Source of the DNA: a bacterium UBP11_UBA4055
GTDB taxonomy: Bacteria > UBA4055
NCBI GenBank assembly: GCA_002382735.1
Contig: DFZN01000043.1
Coordinates: 183,164 to 200,673 of the forward strand
Direction of reading: 5' to 3'
DNA: 17,510 bases
The notes beneath the pieces were generated by a model, which made no database searches, was not told where the DNA came from, and saw only the letters and a program-made list of their open reading frames with translations. The translations under genes were made by a program, and so were the position numbers. This document shows positions 1-8,205 of the stretch, piece by piece. Position 1 is the first letter of the stretch. Every line of letters starts with the position of its first letter.

Positions 1-1218
1 CTTTTGATACCGTCAGTTTTGTATATCGAATGGTCGTTTTTCAGGGAAGCAAGTTTAACAAAGGCAAAGCAATATTTACTAATAGTCTTTTTATCGATTC
101 CCATAATAATTACCTTAATCTATTTCTTTTATTCATCAGGGACCGACACTAATATTTGGGCAGTATTTCAAAACAATTATACGAACAGGGAGTTTTCTCC
201 TCTTCAAAGACTGTTTATTGAGCCGAAGATCCTGCTGCATTATATTTCTCTGATGATATTCCCGTTTGTGGGAAGATTCCATCTTCTTTATTCATTCGAC
301 TGGCTCAACGCTCCGTATCAGATCATGCCGTATGTTTCAATAATTATTATAGCTGCCGCATTTATCTTTTCGGTTATTCCCGCTTATGTAAAAAAATACA
401 AAATATTAAGTTTCGGAATTTTTTTCTTTTTAATAAATCACCTTATGGAATCATCGGTTATCGGACTCCAGCTTGCGGCTGAGCACAGAAATTATGTCCC
501 TTCGGCGGGAATATTTTTGATCCTTACAATCGGCATTATGGGTTTGGGTAAAAAAATGAGGAACTCAAAACCCGCGTATCTTTTTTCAGGATTGTTTATA
601 CTGTTTTCTGTTCTCAACACATGGATGCTTAATGTGAAATATCAGGAGAAATACTGCAACGCAATATACGATTATAATACTCAGTATAACGCTTTAGATC
701 ACGATGTGGCATCAATGGCTGTTGATAAACTGATGTTTGAAAAGGATTATTCAGGCGCATTCAAGATAATGGCAATAGAATACGAAGCTATTACAAAAAA
801 CCCTAACAGGCATAAGTTCTTTGACAATTATATTAATCATTCCACGAGGTTTCTCAAATTCTATATGTTTCTTTACTACATCAATTCGGGTTTTAGCATT
901 GAAAACACTCTTTCATTCATTGAGAACAAATTTATCAGAGATATTGAAGGATTCTGGGTAAATATGGAAACCAAAAAGAATTACGATAATATTTTCCATT
1001 ATTTTTATATAAAATCAATTCAGAAAAAATACGGTATCATAGATGAAGCGACTTATCAGAAAAGCCTTCAGTACGATCCTGAAATTATAGATATTTACTT
1101 CTATTTTAAGGTCAAAAACTACGACGAATTCGTAAAGTACAACAAAGCGGAGATCGCTAAGCTTGAAGGAATAGAGCTTGCTGAAAATGAAAAAAGTGTT
1201 CTGGGAATGATGGAATGA
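1..1218 (+). CDS. TMTC/GT-C-like multi-pass membrane protein with helical C-terminal domain (5'-truncated by the window)
   Basis: The reading frame is open from base 1, so the true start lies upstream; a TTG at position 4 is only an internal codon. The visible 405 residues begin with about five hydrophobic segments (near residues 25-43, 112-131, 137-158, 170-182 and 195-212), followed by a soluble, mostly helical region of about 190 residues. The segment EPKILLHYISL and the loop LAAEHRNYVPSAG resemble conserved parts of bacterial TMTC/O-mannosyltransferase-like proteins that carry TPR tails; this family link is from memory of the motif, not a search. Such proteins are GT-C-fold enzymes that use lipid-linked sugar donors at the membrane. 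The next gene overlaps it (ATGA) and is a polyprenyl-phosphate-sugar-type GT2, which fits a donor/acceptor pair. The C-terminal half could be degenerate TPRs, but no clear repeat was seen. An O-antigen ligase or polymerase is the main alternative. Confidence 0.6.
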   Translation, partial: LLIPSVLYIEWSFFREASLTKAKQYLLIVFLSIPIIITLIYFFYSSGTDTNIWAVFQNNYTNREFSPLQRLFIEPKILLHYISLMIFPFVGRFHLLYSFDWLNAPYQIMPYVSIIIIAAAFIFSVIPAYVKKYKILSFGIFFFLINHLMESSVIGLQLAAEHRNYVPSAGIFLILTIGIMGLGKKMRNSKPAYLFSGLFILFSVLNTWMLNVKYQEKYCNAIYDYNTQYNALDHDVASMAVDKLMFEKDYSGAFKIMAIEYEAITKNPNRHKFFDNYINHSTRFLKFYMFLYYINSGFSIENTLSFIENKFIRDIEGFWVNMETKKNYDNIFHYFYIKSIQKKYGIIDEATYQKSLQYDPEIIDIYFYFKVKNYDEFVKYNKAEIAKLEGIELAENEKSVLGMME

Positions 1219-1928
1219 ATAAGACACTGATAATAGTACCGGCATACAACGAGGCGGGCAACATAGAGAGGTCCGTCGCGGATATTAGGGAGCATAAAAA
1301 AGACTGTGACATTCTTGTTATTAACGACTGCTCGACAGACAACACTTCAGAAGTGGCAGGAGAGACGAAAAATTGTAAGGTCGTTGATCTTCCCGTAAAT
1401 CTCGGCATTGGCGGGGCAGTGCAGACAGGGTTTAAATACGCATCTGAAAACGGATACGAATATTGCGTTCAATTCGACGGGGACGGCCAGCACAACGCTG
1501 CCGAGATAGACAAGATACTTGACCCTGTAATGAAAGGAGAAGCTGATGTGTTTATTGGCTCAAGATTCTTGAAAAAAGAGCCTAATTTCAGATCCACTTT
1601 TGCAAGAAGGAAAGGGATTTTCATATTCAAGATCGTGAATCTGATCCTCACGGGCCAGAAGATAACTGACAACACATCAGGTTTCAGGGCATACAATAAA
1701 AGAGCAACGGAGTTTCTGTCTCATAATTATCCTGAAGATTTCCCGGAACCCGAATCAGTAGTACTACTCGGAAGAAACGGATTCAGGATCAAGGAAGTTT
1801 CAGTCAATATGAAAGAAAGGCAGAACGGGAGTTCTTCTATCTACGGACTGAGGATACCCTACTATATGTTCAAGGTACTGCTGTCGGTGATAATGACATC
1901 CTTAAGAAAAAGGAAAATCTATGCTTAG
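1215..1928 (+). CDS. Glycosyltransferase family 2, polyprenyl-phosphate mannose/glucose synthase-like
   Basis: This 237-residue protein has the full GT-A signature of DPM1-like enzymes: VPAYNEAGN at the N terminus, a nucleotide-binding INDCSTDNT, the metal-binding DGD at D88-D90 in QFDGDGQH, then GSRF and the acceptor-loop segment TDNTSGFRAYN. Enzymes of this group move a sugar from a nucleotide donor to polyprenyl phosphate at the inner face of the membrane. No long C-terminal membrane anchor is present; only the stretch near residues 215-228 is hydrophobic. The ATG start overlaps the upstream stop (ATGA), and its own stop overlaps the start of the DUF2304 gene by 8 nt, so the three are probably translationally coupled. 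The donor sugar cannot be read from the sequence. The product probably feeds the GT-C-like protein upstream. Confidence 0.9.
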   Translation: MNKTLIIVPAYNEAGNIERSVADIREHKKDCDILVINDCSTDNTSEVAGETKNCKVVDLPVNLGIGGAVQTGFKYASENGYEYCVQFDGDGQHNAAEIDKILDPVMKGEADVFIGSRFLKKEPNFRSTFARRKGIFIFKIVNLILTGQKITDNTSGFRAYNKRATEFLSHNYPEDFPEPESVVLLGRNGFRIKEVSVNMKERQNGSSSIYGLRIPYYMFKVLLSVIMTSLRKRKIYA

Positions 1929-2289
1929 CAATATCAATACAGATAAAATTCAGTATTTCGCGGTAGCCGGCAGCATCATACTTCTGTTTTTTATTATCGA
2001 ACTTATCAGAAGAAAGAAGATAAAGGAACAGTATTCTCTTTTATGGCTGTTTTTCGGAACGGGATTTATCGTGCTTTCCATCTGGCGTGACGGAATTGAG
2101 GAGATCGCCGTTGTGATGGGTATAGCTTATGCTCCGGCTGCCTTCCTTCTGATCCTCGTTATGGCAATATTCCTCATATTGATAGAATTTTCAATTATCA
2201 TCTCCAAACTTTCGGATAATGTCAAGGTTCTTGTTCAGGAAATAGGGCTGATTAAAGAGAAAATGAAAAAGATCGAAGATAAAAAATGA
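1921..2289 (+). CDS. DUF2304 domain-containing small membrane protein
   Basis: This 122-residue protein has three hydrophobic segments (about residues 12-29, 40-55 and 70-95) separated by a basic RRKK loop and the conserved-looking EQYSLLWLFFG stretch, and it ends in a charged, probably coiled-coil tail. The pattern matches DUF2304, a family commonly encoded next to DPM1-like GT2 genes, as here. Its biochemical role is unknown; a membrane anchor or partner for the soluble GT2 is a reasonable inference. The start overlaps the GT2 stop and its stop overlaps the next ATG (ATGA), so it sits in the middle of a coupled translation chain. Confidence 0.8.
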   Translation: MLSNINTDKIQYFAVAGSIILLFFIIELIRRKKIKEQYSLLWLFFGTGFIVLSIWRDGIEEIAVVMGIAYAPAAFLLILVMAIFLILIEFSIIISKLSDNVKVLVQEIGLIKEKMKKIEDKK

Positions 2290-3110
2290 GTGAATTCGAC
2301 ATAATTATAGAGCCTAAGAAAACGATCGGACACTACTGGAAGGAGCTATGGCAGTACAGGGAGCTTTTCTATTTCTTCGCGTGGAGGGATTTCAAGGTCC
2401 AGTACAAACAGACTGCCATAGGCGTTCTTTGGGCGGTTTTAAGGCCGCTGTTAACAATGATCGTTCTTACCGTGATCTTCGGCAAAGTGGCTAAACTGCC
2501 TTCTTCAGGCGTACCATATCCGATCTTAGTGTTCTCGGCAATGCTCCCCTGGCAGCTATTCGCGTCGTCTTTTACGCACAGCAGCAACAGCATAGTCGAA
2601 AACGCGAATATGATCTCAAAGATCTATTTCCCCAGAATAATCATACCTTCAAGCGCAATATTGGTAAGTTTCGTTGATTTCGTAATATCCTTCTCTATAC
2701 TTGTGATTATGATGCTCTATTACGGATTCTATCCGGATATAAAATTCCTTCTGCTGCCGCTGTTCATCATCCTCGCCGTGATGACTTCGTACGGCATCGG
2801 GCTTTGGTTTTCCGCGCTCAACGTGAAATATAGAGACATAAGGTATGTAGTTCCTTTCGCTGTTCAGTTCGGGCTTTATATATCGCCGGTCGGGTTCAGC
2901 AGCGATGTAATACCTGAGAAATGGAGGCTGTTGTACTCGCTGAATCCTATGGTCGGGGTAATTGACGGGTTCAGATGGGCTGTCTGCGGTTCGGTCTCGG
3001 AGCTATATGTGCCGGGATTTTCGCTTTCTGTCTTGATATCGTTCCTTATACTTGCAACAGGTTTCTTATATTTCAGAAAAACAGAGAGAAGTTTCGCAGA
3101 TGTGATCTAA
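2286..3110 (+). CDS. wzm: ABC-2 type polysaccharide export permease (Wzm/TagG family)
   Basis: At 274 residues this has the usual size of Wzm/TagG/KpsM permeases. The N-terminal amphipathic part carries WKELWQYRELFYFFAWRDFK and QTAIGVLWAVLRPL, both hallmarks of this family, followed by about six hydrophobic segments and a C-terminal segment with SLNPMVGVIDGFRW. Two copies would form the membrane channel that moves a completed, undecaprenyl-linked glycan across the inner membrane, powered by the ATPase encoded 10 nt downstream. The gene begins with an ATGA overlap with the DUF2304 stop. Codon use and G+C match the housekeeping part of the window, in contrast to the cargo-synthesis genes further on. 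Confidence 0.93.
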   Translation: MSEFDIIIEPKKTIGHYWKELWQYRELFYFFAWRDFKVQYKQTAIGVLWAVLRPLLTMIVLTVIFGKVAKLPSSGVPYPILVFSAMLPWQLFASSFTHSSNSIVENANMISKIYFPRIIIPSSAILVSFVDFVISFSILVIMMLYYGFYPDIKFLLLPLFIILAVMTSYGIGLWFSALNVKYRDIRYVVPFAVQFGLYISPVGFSSDVIPEKWRLLYSLNPMVGVIDGFRWAVCGSVSELYVPGFSLSVLISFLILATGFLYFRKTERSFADVI

Positions 3111-3120
3111 AAGGGAAAAA

Positions 3121-4380
3121 ATGTCTGAAACAGTTATAAAAATAGAGAACCTTTCAAAGCGATACATAATCGGGCATGAGACCGGCGCGCCATACATGAC
3201 CCTGCGCGACACACTTACGGATGTAGGGAAAAAGCTAAATCCTGTCAGGTGGCTCGGGAAAGACACTGGAGATAAGTCCTCTAAGGAAGAGTTCTGGGCA
3301 CTAAAAGACATAAACCTCGAAATTAAACAGGGCGAGAAGATAGGCATAATAGGCAGGAACGGTGCAGGCAAGTCAACTTTACTGAAGATACTGAGCAGAA
3401 TAACCGAGCCTACAACAGGCAAAGTTCAAATTAAGGGAAGAGTAGCCAGCCTGCTCGAAGTCGGGACGGGATTTCACCCGGAGCTGAGCGGAAGAGAGAA
3501 TATTTTTCTCAACGGAGCCATTCTCGGCATGAGAAAAGAAGAGATCAAGAAAAAGTTCGATGAAATAGTTGATTTCAGCGGAGTGGAAAAGTTCCTCGAC
3601 ACACCTGTTAAAAGGTACAGCTCAGGAATGTATGTAAGGCTCGCTTTTGCCGTTGCAGCTCATCTTGAACCCGAGATCCTCTTAATAGACGAAGTCCTTG
3701 CCGTCGGCGATGCCGAATTTCAGAAAAAATGCCTTGGTAAAATGGACGATGTAGCAAAACAGGGACGCACTGTGCTGTTCGTGAGCCATAATATGGATGC
3801 AATAAAAGGTTTATGTGATAACGGAATTTTATTTTTTGAAGGAAAAGTAAAATTATCAGGAAGTATATTAGATGTTGTAGATCATTATTCGCTAATGTTT
3901 CAAAGCAAAAAAGCCAATTTGTTACACAGATACAATATCGGGAGTAATTTTGTTGAAATTAGTGATGTAAAAATGGAGAAAGTAAATATCAGATACAATC
4001 ACCCGATTATTATTTTCGTTTCAACAATATCTAAGAAAACTATAGTAAAAGCAACATTCACTGTTACAATAAAAAATGAAAATGATAATGTTGTGGGGCT
4101 ATCCTATAGCTTTGATTGTTTTGAGTTGCCAAAAGATTTAGAGAAATTGTTAAAAATCGAAATTCCTCCTTTTAATTTAGCTCCCGGAAATTATATTTTA
4201 AATATTACTATAGGTGAAGGTAATAATGAACAAGGATGCAAAGTGTATGATGGGTATTTCAATATATTAAAATTCTCTATATTTGGTGATTGGAGTAAAA
4301 ATGGATCTTTAATAGGATGGAGAAAAAGTTGGGGTAACATTGTAATTAATAATATGATTATATCAGATCTTACAAGATAA
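3121..4380 (+). CDS. wzt: Polysaccharide ABC exporter ATPase with C-terminal cargo-recognition domain (Wzt/TagH family)
   Basis: The 419-residue protein has an N-terminal nucleotide-binding domain with Walker A GRNGAGKST (about 78-86), signature YSSGM (166-170), Walker B ending at D190-E191 and the H-loop H223 in SHNMD. The WALKDINLEI segment and the insertion before it are typical of the O-antigen/teichoic acid exporter class. From about residue 260 a beta-rich extension resembles the Wzt C-terminal sandwich that binds the modified end of the exported chain. An AGGGA ribosome site lies 4 nt before the ATG. The gene is mosaic: bases before about 3790 have roughly 45-50% G+C like the flanking chromosome, while the remainder drops to about 27%, with A/T-ending codons dominating. 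The switch comes just after the H-loop, so the cargo domain appears to be acquired together with the genes downstream. Confidence 0.92.
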   Translation: MSETVIKIENLSKRYIIGHETGAPYMTLRDTLTDVGKKLNPVRWLGKDTGDKSSKEEFWALKDINLEIKQGEKIGIIGRNGAGKSTLLKILSRITEPTTGKVQIKGRVASLLEVGTGFHPELSGRENIFLNGAILGMRKEEIKKKFDEIVDFSGVEKFLDTPVKRYSSGMYVRLAFAVAAHLEPEILLIDEVLAVGDAEFQKKCLGKMDDVAKQGRTVLFVSHNMDAIKGLCDNGILFFEGKVKLSGSILDVVDHYSLMFQSKKANLLHRYNIGSNFVEISDVKMEKVNIRYNHPIIIFVSTISKKTIVKATFTVTIKNENDNVVGLSYSFDCFELPKDLEKLLKIEIPPFNLAPGNYILNITIGEGNNEQGCKVYDGYFNILKFSIFGDWSKNGSLIGWRKSWGNIVINNMIISDLTR

Positions 4381-4392
4381 ACTAGGAGCAAA

Positions 4393-5589
4393 ATGAATAA
4401 AATCCTAATTACTGGGGATATTCTAAAACCAGATCCAAAAAAAATAAGTTCAAATCAAAGAGATAATATAATTTGGTTTTATAATTTGATTTATCCCTTT
4501 ATAAGGTATAATACAGAAAGTGTGGATGTTGAAATAATTTTATCCGAACAATTTAACCCGCAGAAGTTTTATTCATTTTTTAAAAAGGATGTATCTGTAG
4601 AAAATTGGGCTGCATTATATGATTGTGAGTCATTACCTGAAAACGCGAATGACTACTTGAAGACTTATTTTTCTGAATACTTGTTAATTGTAGGTTATGA
4701 ATTACCAACGATATTTATCAAGTATTTTGAAGCGAATGATATAAAATTTATTAATTGTTTTTTAAGTCCAATTAGGTTCTTAAATGATCTTTTATTTTCT
4801 GCATACTCGAACATAAATAACTTTGACAATATTTTTAATATTTACAAAGTAACAAATGAAGAGATTTTTCTTTACTCTGGATTGCATACTGCCACTATAA
4901 AGAGACAAAATAAACATCAAACTATTGTAAGTAATTCATGCTTAATAATAGGACAGACTGAAATAGATAGATCGGTAATAAGAAATGGAGAATTTGATTC
5001 ACTTAAGAACCACATAAGTGAAATTACTGAATTATGTTTGAAATATAATAAGGTGTATTTTAAACCTCATCCATATTCAAAAAAAGGGAATGAATTAACA
5101 TATGATTTCAAAAAGTTAGATATTGAAATAATCAATGACAATGTTTACCATTTACTTGCAAATGATAACATAATTGAAGTAGTTGCACTATCTTCTAGTG
5201 TTCTATATGAAGCTAAGTATTTTTATAAAAAAATTAAATACCTAATACCTGAAAATGATAAATTTGATTTGCCAATATCAAATGATTTTTTTTCATATTC
5301 ATTCTGGCATAATGTACTTAGCAATTGTGTCCCAACTGTAAATGAAATTCCAAAGGGGAGAATCACACATAGAGAGAATTTGTTGAGAAATAGTCTTAAC
5401 ATGTATTGGGGATACAATGAGTTGAGTCCAAAAATATTATTCGATAACTTAGCTAATCAAGTGGAGCTAAAGATTGAAAAAAAATATAAAATATCCTATT
5501 CTTATAAAATAGGGAATGCTTTATTAAGTCCAATTGTATTATTAATAAAATTTATGAAAAAATTTTATAAAATATTTACACAACACTAA
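4393..5589 (+). CDS. Putative GT-B-fold glycosyltransferase, KpsC/KpsS- or GT99-like
   Basis: No family is certain for this 398-residue protein. A KPHPY segment (224-228) followed about 40 residues later by LSSSVLYEA (266-274) resembles the C-terminal nucleotide-sugar half of capsule Kdo transferases of the KpsC/KpsS type and of beta-Kdo chain-capping modules. The N-terminal half has LIVGYELP and LSPIRFLNDLLF, which look like conserved acceptor-domain segments of the same broad group. The C terminus ends in a hydrophobic and very basic tail (IVLLIKFMKKFYK) that may bind the membrane. An AGGAG site sits 4 nt before the ATG. It is the most A+T-rich gene here (about 24% G+C; the 3' end near 10%). 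Because it follows the Wzt cargo domain directly, a role in finishing or capping the chain is an attractive but unproven idea. Confidence 0.5.
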   Translation: MNKILITGDILKPDPKKISSNQRDNIIWFYNLIYPFIRYNTESVDVEIILSEQFNPQKFYSFFKKDVSVENWAALYDCESLPENANDYLKTYFSEYLLIVGYELPTIFIKYFEANDIKFINCFLSPIRFLNDLLFSAYSNINNFDNIFNIYKVTNEEIFLYSGLHTATIKRQNKHQTIVSNSCLIIGQTEIDRSVIRNGEFDSLKNHISEITELCLKYNKVYFKPHPYSKKGNELTYDFKKLDIEIINDNVYHLLANDNIIEVVALSSSVLYEAKYFYKKIKYLIPENDKFDLPISNDFFSYSFWHNVLSNCVPTVNEIPKGRITHRENLLRNSLNMYWGYNELSPKILFDNLANQVELKIEKKYKISYSYKIGNALLSPIVLLIKFMKKFYKIFTQH

Positions 5590-5607
5590 AAAAATGGATT
5601 CTTTGGA

Positions 5608-6954
5608 ATGACTATTGGGAAAAAAATCAATATTTTATTCGACATATCAATTCTTGGTTACGGTAAAAAAGCAGGTATATATAGGGTTATTGAGAATCTG
5701 ATAAACAGGATAAATCAAAATAAAAAATACAATTTGTTTTTTTGCACCAGCACTTCGAATTATAGGTTATGTAAAAAATATTTGAAAAGCCAGCAGCAAT
5801 TTGATAAAGAACAATTTCTATATCCATGTTTTCCAAAGGCTTTAAGTGTTTTTTTTAAATCAATTTTTATTGTTTCAAACCAATTCAGACACATGTTCGA
5901 TTTTATATATAAAAGAATTATTAGATTTTCTAGTATTCTACATATGGCAAACATAATTAAAAATATTGTGGACTCTGTACCCAGATTGTTTTTAAAGCTT
6001 TATAAACACTCCGAAAGGAATCGTATTATACCCAATAACGATCTGAAAAGAATCGATGTGTTTTTAAGTCCATATCTTTATTTTCCGAATCAGATTCTTG
6101 AAAATTCAGGTATTAAACGGTTTATAATTATTCATGATATTATCCCTGTTTTATATCCTCATTATTTTGATTTTGTGGACGAACACCCTTTAAAAATAAC
6201 TGTAGATAAATTGAATTTGCAGGATAATATAGTTTGTGTATCGGAATCAACAAAAAAAGATTTGTTGAGCTATAGAAAGGACCTTGTTGGCAGCAACATT
6301 ATAGTTTCATTATTAGCAGCATCAGATGAGATTCGGCAAGTAAAAGATAAAAACGAAATTAACACCGTTAAAATGAAATACAATATTCCTTTTGATGAAG
6401 ATTATATCTTGAGCGTCGGCACGATTGAACCACGAAAAAACATTGACAGGATAATAAAAAATTTTGTCAATCTATCAAAATCCGGTAAAATAAAAAACAT
6501 CAATTTGGTTTTGATAGGTAGAAAAGGATGGAAATACGATTCGATATTTGAAGAGTTTAATAAAGAACCATCACATAAGAATAAAATTATTTTTACTGGT
6601 TATGTTGAAGATAAAGATATGTCTGCAATAATGTCCGGAGCGTTATTTTTTATTTATATTTCTCTTTATGAAGGTTTCGGATTGCCGCCTCTAGAGGCTA
6701 TGAAGTGCGGAATTCCTGTGATTGCATCGAAAAATTCTTCTCTTCCTGAGGTAGTTGAGGACAGCGCTATAACTGTAGATGCAGAAAATGATGAAGAAAT
6801 TCAACAAGCTATTTTTGAATTATATTTAAATAGGGATTTGAGAGATCAATTAGCGAGGAAATCTTTAAAACAGGCGGAAAAGTTCAGCTGGGAAAAAACA
6901 ACTGCAAAAATAATGCATTTTGTAGAGGAAGTGATTAACAAAAATAGAGAATAA
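5608..6954 (+). CDS. Glycosyltransferase family 4 (GT-B)
   Basis: The C-terminal half of this 448-residue protein is an unmistakable GT4 nucleotide-sugar domain: LSVGTIEPRKNID, then NLVLIGRKGW, FTGYVEDKDM, and the EX7E motif with E355 and E363 in EGFGLPPLEAM, followed by CGIPVIASKNSSLPEV. The N-terminal acceptor half begins DISILGYGKKAGIYRV, the usual first strand and glycine loop, and contains IHDIIPVLYPHYF, common in mannosyl- and rhamnosyl-type GT4 enzymes. Retaining sugar transfer in the cytoplasm is expected; the sugar cannot be inferred. An insert of about 100 residues between the two halves is rich in basic and aromatic residues and may contact the membrane. The ATG is preceded only by a weak TTGGA; a nearer upstream ATG (5594) is out of frame and stops at once. 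Confidence 0.88.
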   Translation: MTIGKKINILFDISILGYGKKAGIYRVIENLINRINQNKKYNLFFCTSTSNYRLCKKYLKSQQQFDKEQFLYPCFPKALSVFFKSIFIVSNQFRHMFDFIYKRIIRFSSILHMANIIKNIVDSVPRLFLKLYKHSERNRIIPNNDLKRIDVFLSPYLYFPNQILENSGIKRFIIIHDIIPVLYPHYFDFVDEHPLKITVDKLNLQDNIVCVSESTKKDLLSYRKDLVGSNIIVSLLAASDEIRQVKDKNEINTVKMKYNIPFDEDYILSVGTIEPRKNIDRIIKNFVNLSKSGKIKNINLVLIGRKGWKYDSIFEEFNKEPSHKNKIIFTGYVEDKDMSAIMSGALFFIYISLYEGFGLPPLEAMKCGIPVIASKNSSLPEVVEDSAITVDAENDEEIQQAIFELYLNRDLRDQLARKSLKQAEKFSWEKTTAKIMHFVEEVINKNRE

Positions 6955-6956
6955 AA

Positions 6957-8192
6957 TTGAGTACTATAAAAAAAATAGCAATAAATTCAATTGTAATTAC
7001 TTTTTATCCGTTTTTATATTTACTGAGCTTGTGCGTAAGAATGAGAGAGGATTATGTTGTTTTTATAAATCCAAAAGGCGGCATATTTCTAGACAATTGT
7101 AAATATCAGTATTTAAAATTGTCTAATATAAAAAAGTGTTTTTGGTTAGTTGACGATAAAAAATATTGTCGAATACTCAAATCTGAAGGTATAAATGTGA
7201 TATATTACTTTTCATCAGAAGGATTCATTACCTTCTTGAGATGTTCAATAATTGTGATGTCCGATGTCAGGGGTTGGGAGTTCGGTAAACGACTCTTTAT
7301 TAAAGGTAAATCTGTTATTCAGTTGTGGCATGGTATTGGATTTAAAAAAATTGGTAAATTAAAAGCTGAAAATTATAGAATTCCGGAAAACAATTTGTTT
7401 ATCAGATATATGATTGATTTGCTTTCTTTTTTTTCACAAAAATTAATCCCGCAGGGAATTCCTAGTGTTTTTGCGGTAACTTCTGAATTTTATAGAGACG
7501 AAGTGTTTTATCCGGCATATCCAGAGATTCCATTTGATCATTTTATAATTACAGGTTATCCAAGGAATGATGTTCTTAATAAAAAGATAGAAGGCGAAGA
7601 TATTTGGACGGATAAAAAGATATTAAATAATATTGCATCAATTAAAAGTAAGTTCGATAAAATTATATTGTATGCTCCGACATTTCGAGATAAAGGCAAC
7701 AATCCTTTGACGGATGGCGCAATTGATTTTAAAGAAATTAATAAAAACGCAAAGCAGATGAACCATATTTGGATAATGAAATTTCACGGAATGCCGGTTG
7801 TAGAATCAAATTATGAAATTGATGGAGAATTTTCAAATATCTTATTCTATGAAATAGATAAAGATGTTTATCCGTTACTAAGAGATGTAGATCTATTGAT
7901 AACGGATTATTCTTCTATTTATATGGATTTTCTCTTACTTGACAGACCGATCATCTTTTATCCCTACGATTTAGAAAGATATGAAAAGAAAGACAGAGGC
8001 TTTTCGCATCCATACGATACGATGACTCCCGGAAAGAAAGTGTTTTGCTTAGCAGATCTTTTAGAGTTTATTTCAAAAGAAGCGTGGAACGATGATTTCA
8101 AAGATGAAAGACGCAGAGTAAGGAATTTTGCTTTCAAATATCAGGATTTTGAATCCGCAGATAGATTATTAAAATATTTTGAAAAAATCTAA
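6957..8192 (+). CDS. TagF/TarL-like CDP-polyol phosphotransferase (glycerol- or ribitol-phosphate transferase), copy 1
   Basis: This 411-residue protein belongs to the CDP-glycerol glycerophosphotransferase family (PF04464 type). It shows QLWHGIGFKKIG with H125, ITGYPRNDVL, LYAPTFRD, K275-x-H277, and LLITDYSSIYMDF (T316-S320) followed by DRPIIFYPYDLE and a DRGF segment; these residues line the CDP-polyol site in characterised TagF. The family canon around the second histidine is KxHP, but here it reads KFHG. The N terminus has one hydrophobic segment (about 9-28) that would hold it at the membrane. The start appears to be TTG two nucleotides after the upstream stop; the first in-frame ATG is at about residue 29, inside conserved sequence. 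The adjacent CDP-ribitol synthase-like gene makes ribitol phosphate the likelier substrate than glycerol phosphate. Confidence 0.87.
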   Translation: MSTIKKIAINSIVITFYPFLYLLSLCVRMREDYVVFINPKGGIFLDNCKYQYLKLSNIKKCFWLVDDKKYCRILKSEGINVIYYFSSEGFITFLRCSIIVMSDVRGWEFGKRLFIKGKSVIQLWHGIGFKKIGKLKAENYRIPENNLFIRYMIDLLSFFSQKLIPQGIPSVFAVTSEFYRDEVFYPAYPEIPFDHFIITGYPRNDVLNKKIEGEDIWTDKKILNNIASIKSKFDKIILYAPTFRDKGNNPLTDGAIDFKEINKNAKQMNHIWIMKFHGMPVVESNYEIDGEFSNILFYEIDKDVYPLLRDVDLLITDYSSIYMDFLLLDRPIIFYPYDLERYEKKDRGFSHPYDTMTPGKKVFCLADLLEFISKEAWNDDFKDERRRVRNFAFKYQDFESADRLLKYFEKI

Positions 8193-8205
8193 GAAGGGGA
8201 TTATT

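Noticed and set aside
8179..8205. Upstream in-frame TTG start for the cytidylyltransferase-SDR fusion
   Set aside because: It lies within the preceding gene and has no ribosome site; the ATG at 8206 has AAGAAGGGGA 5 nt upstream and begins right at the conserved first strand.
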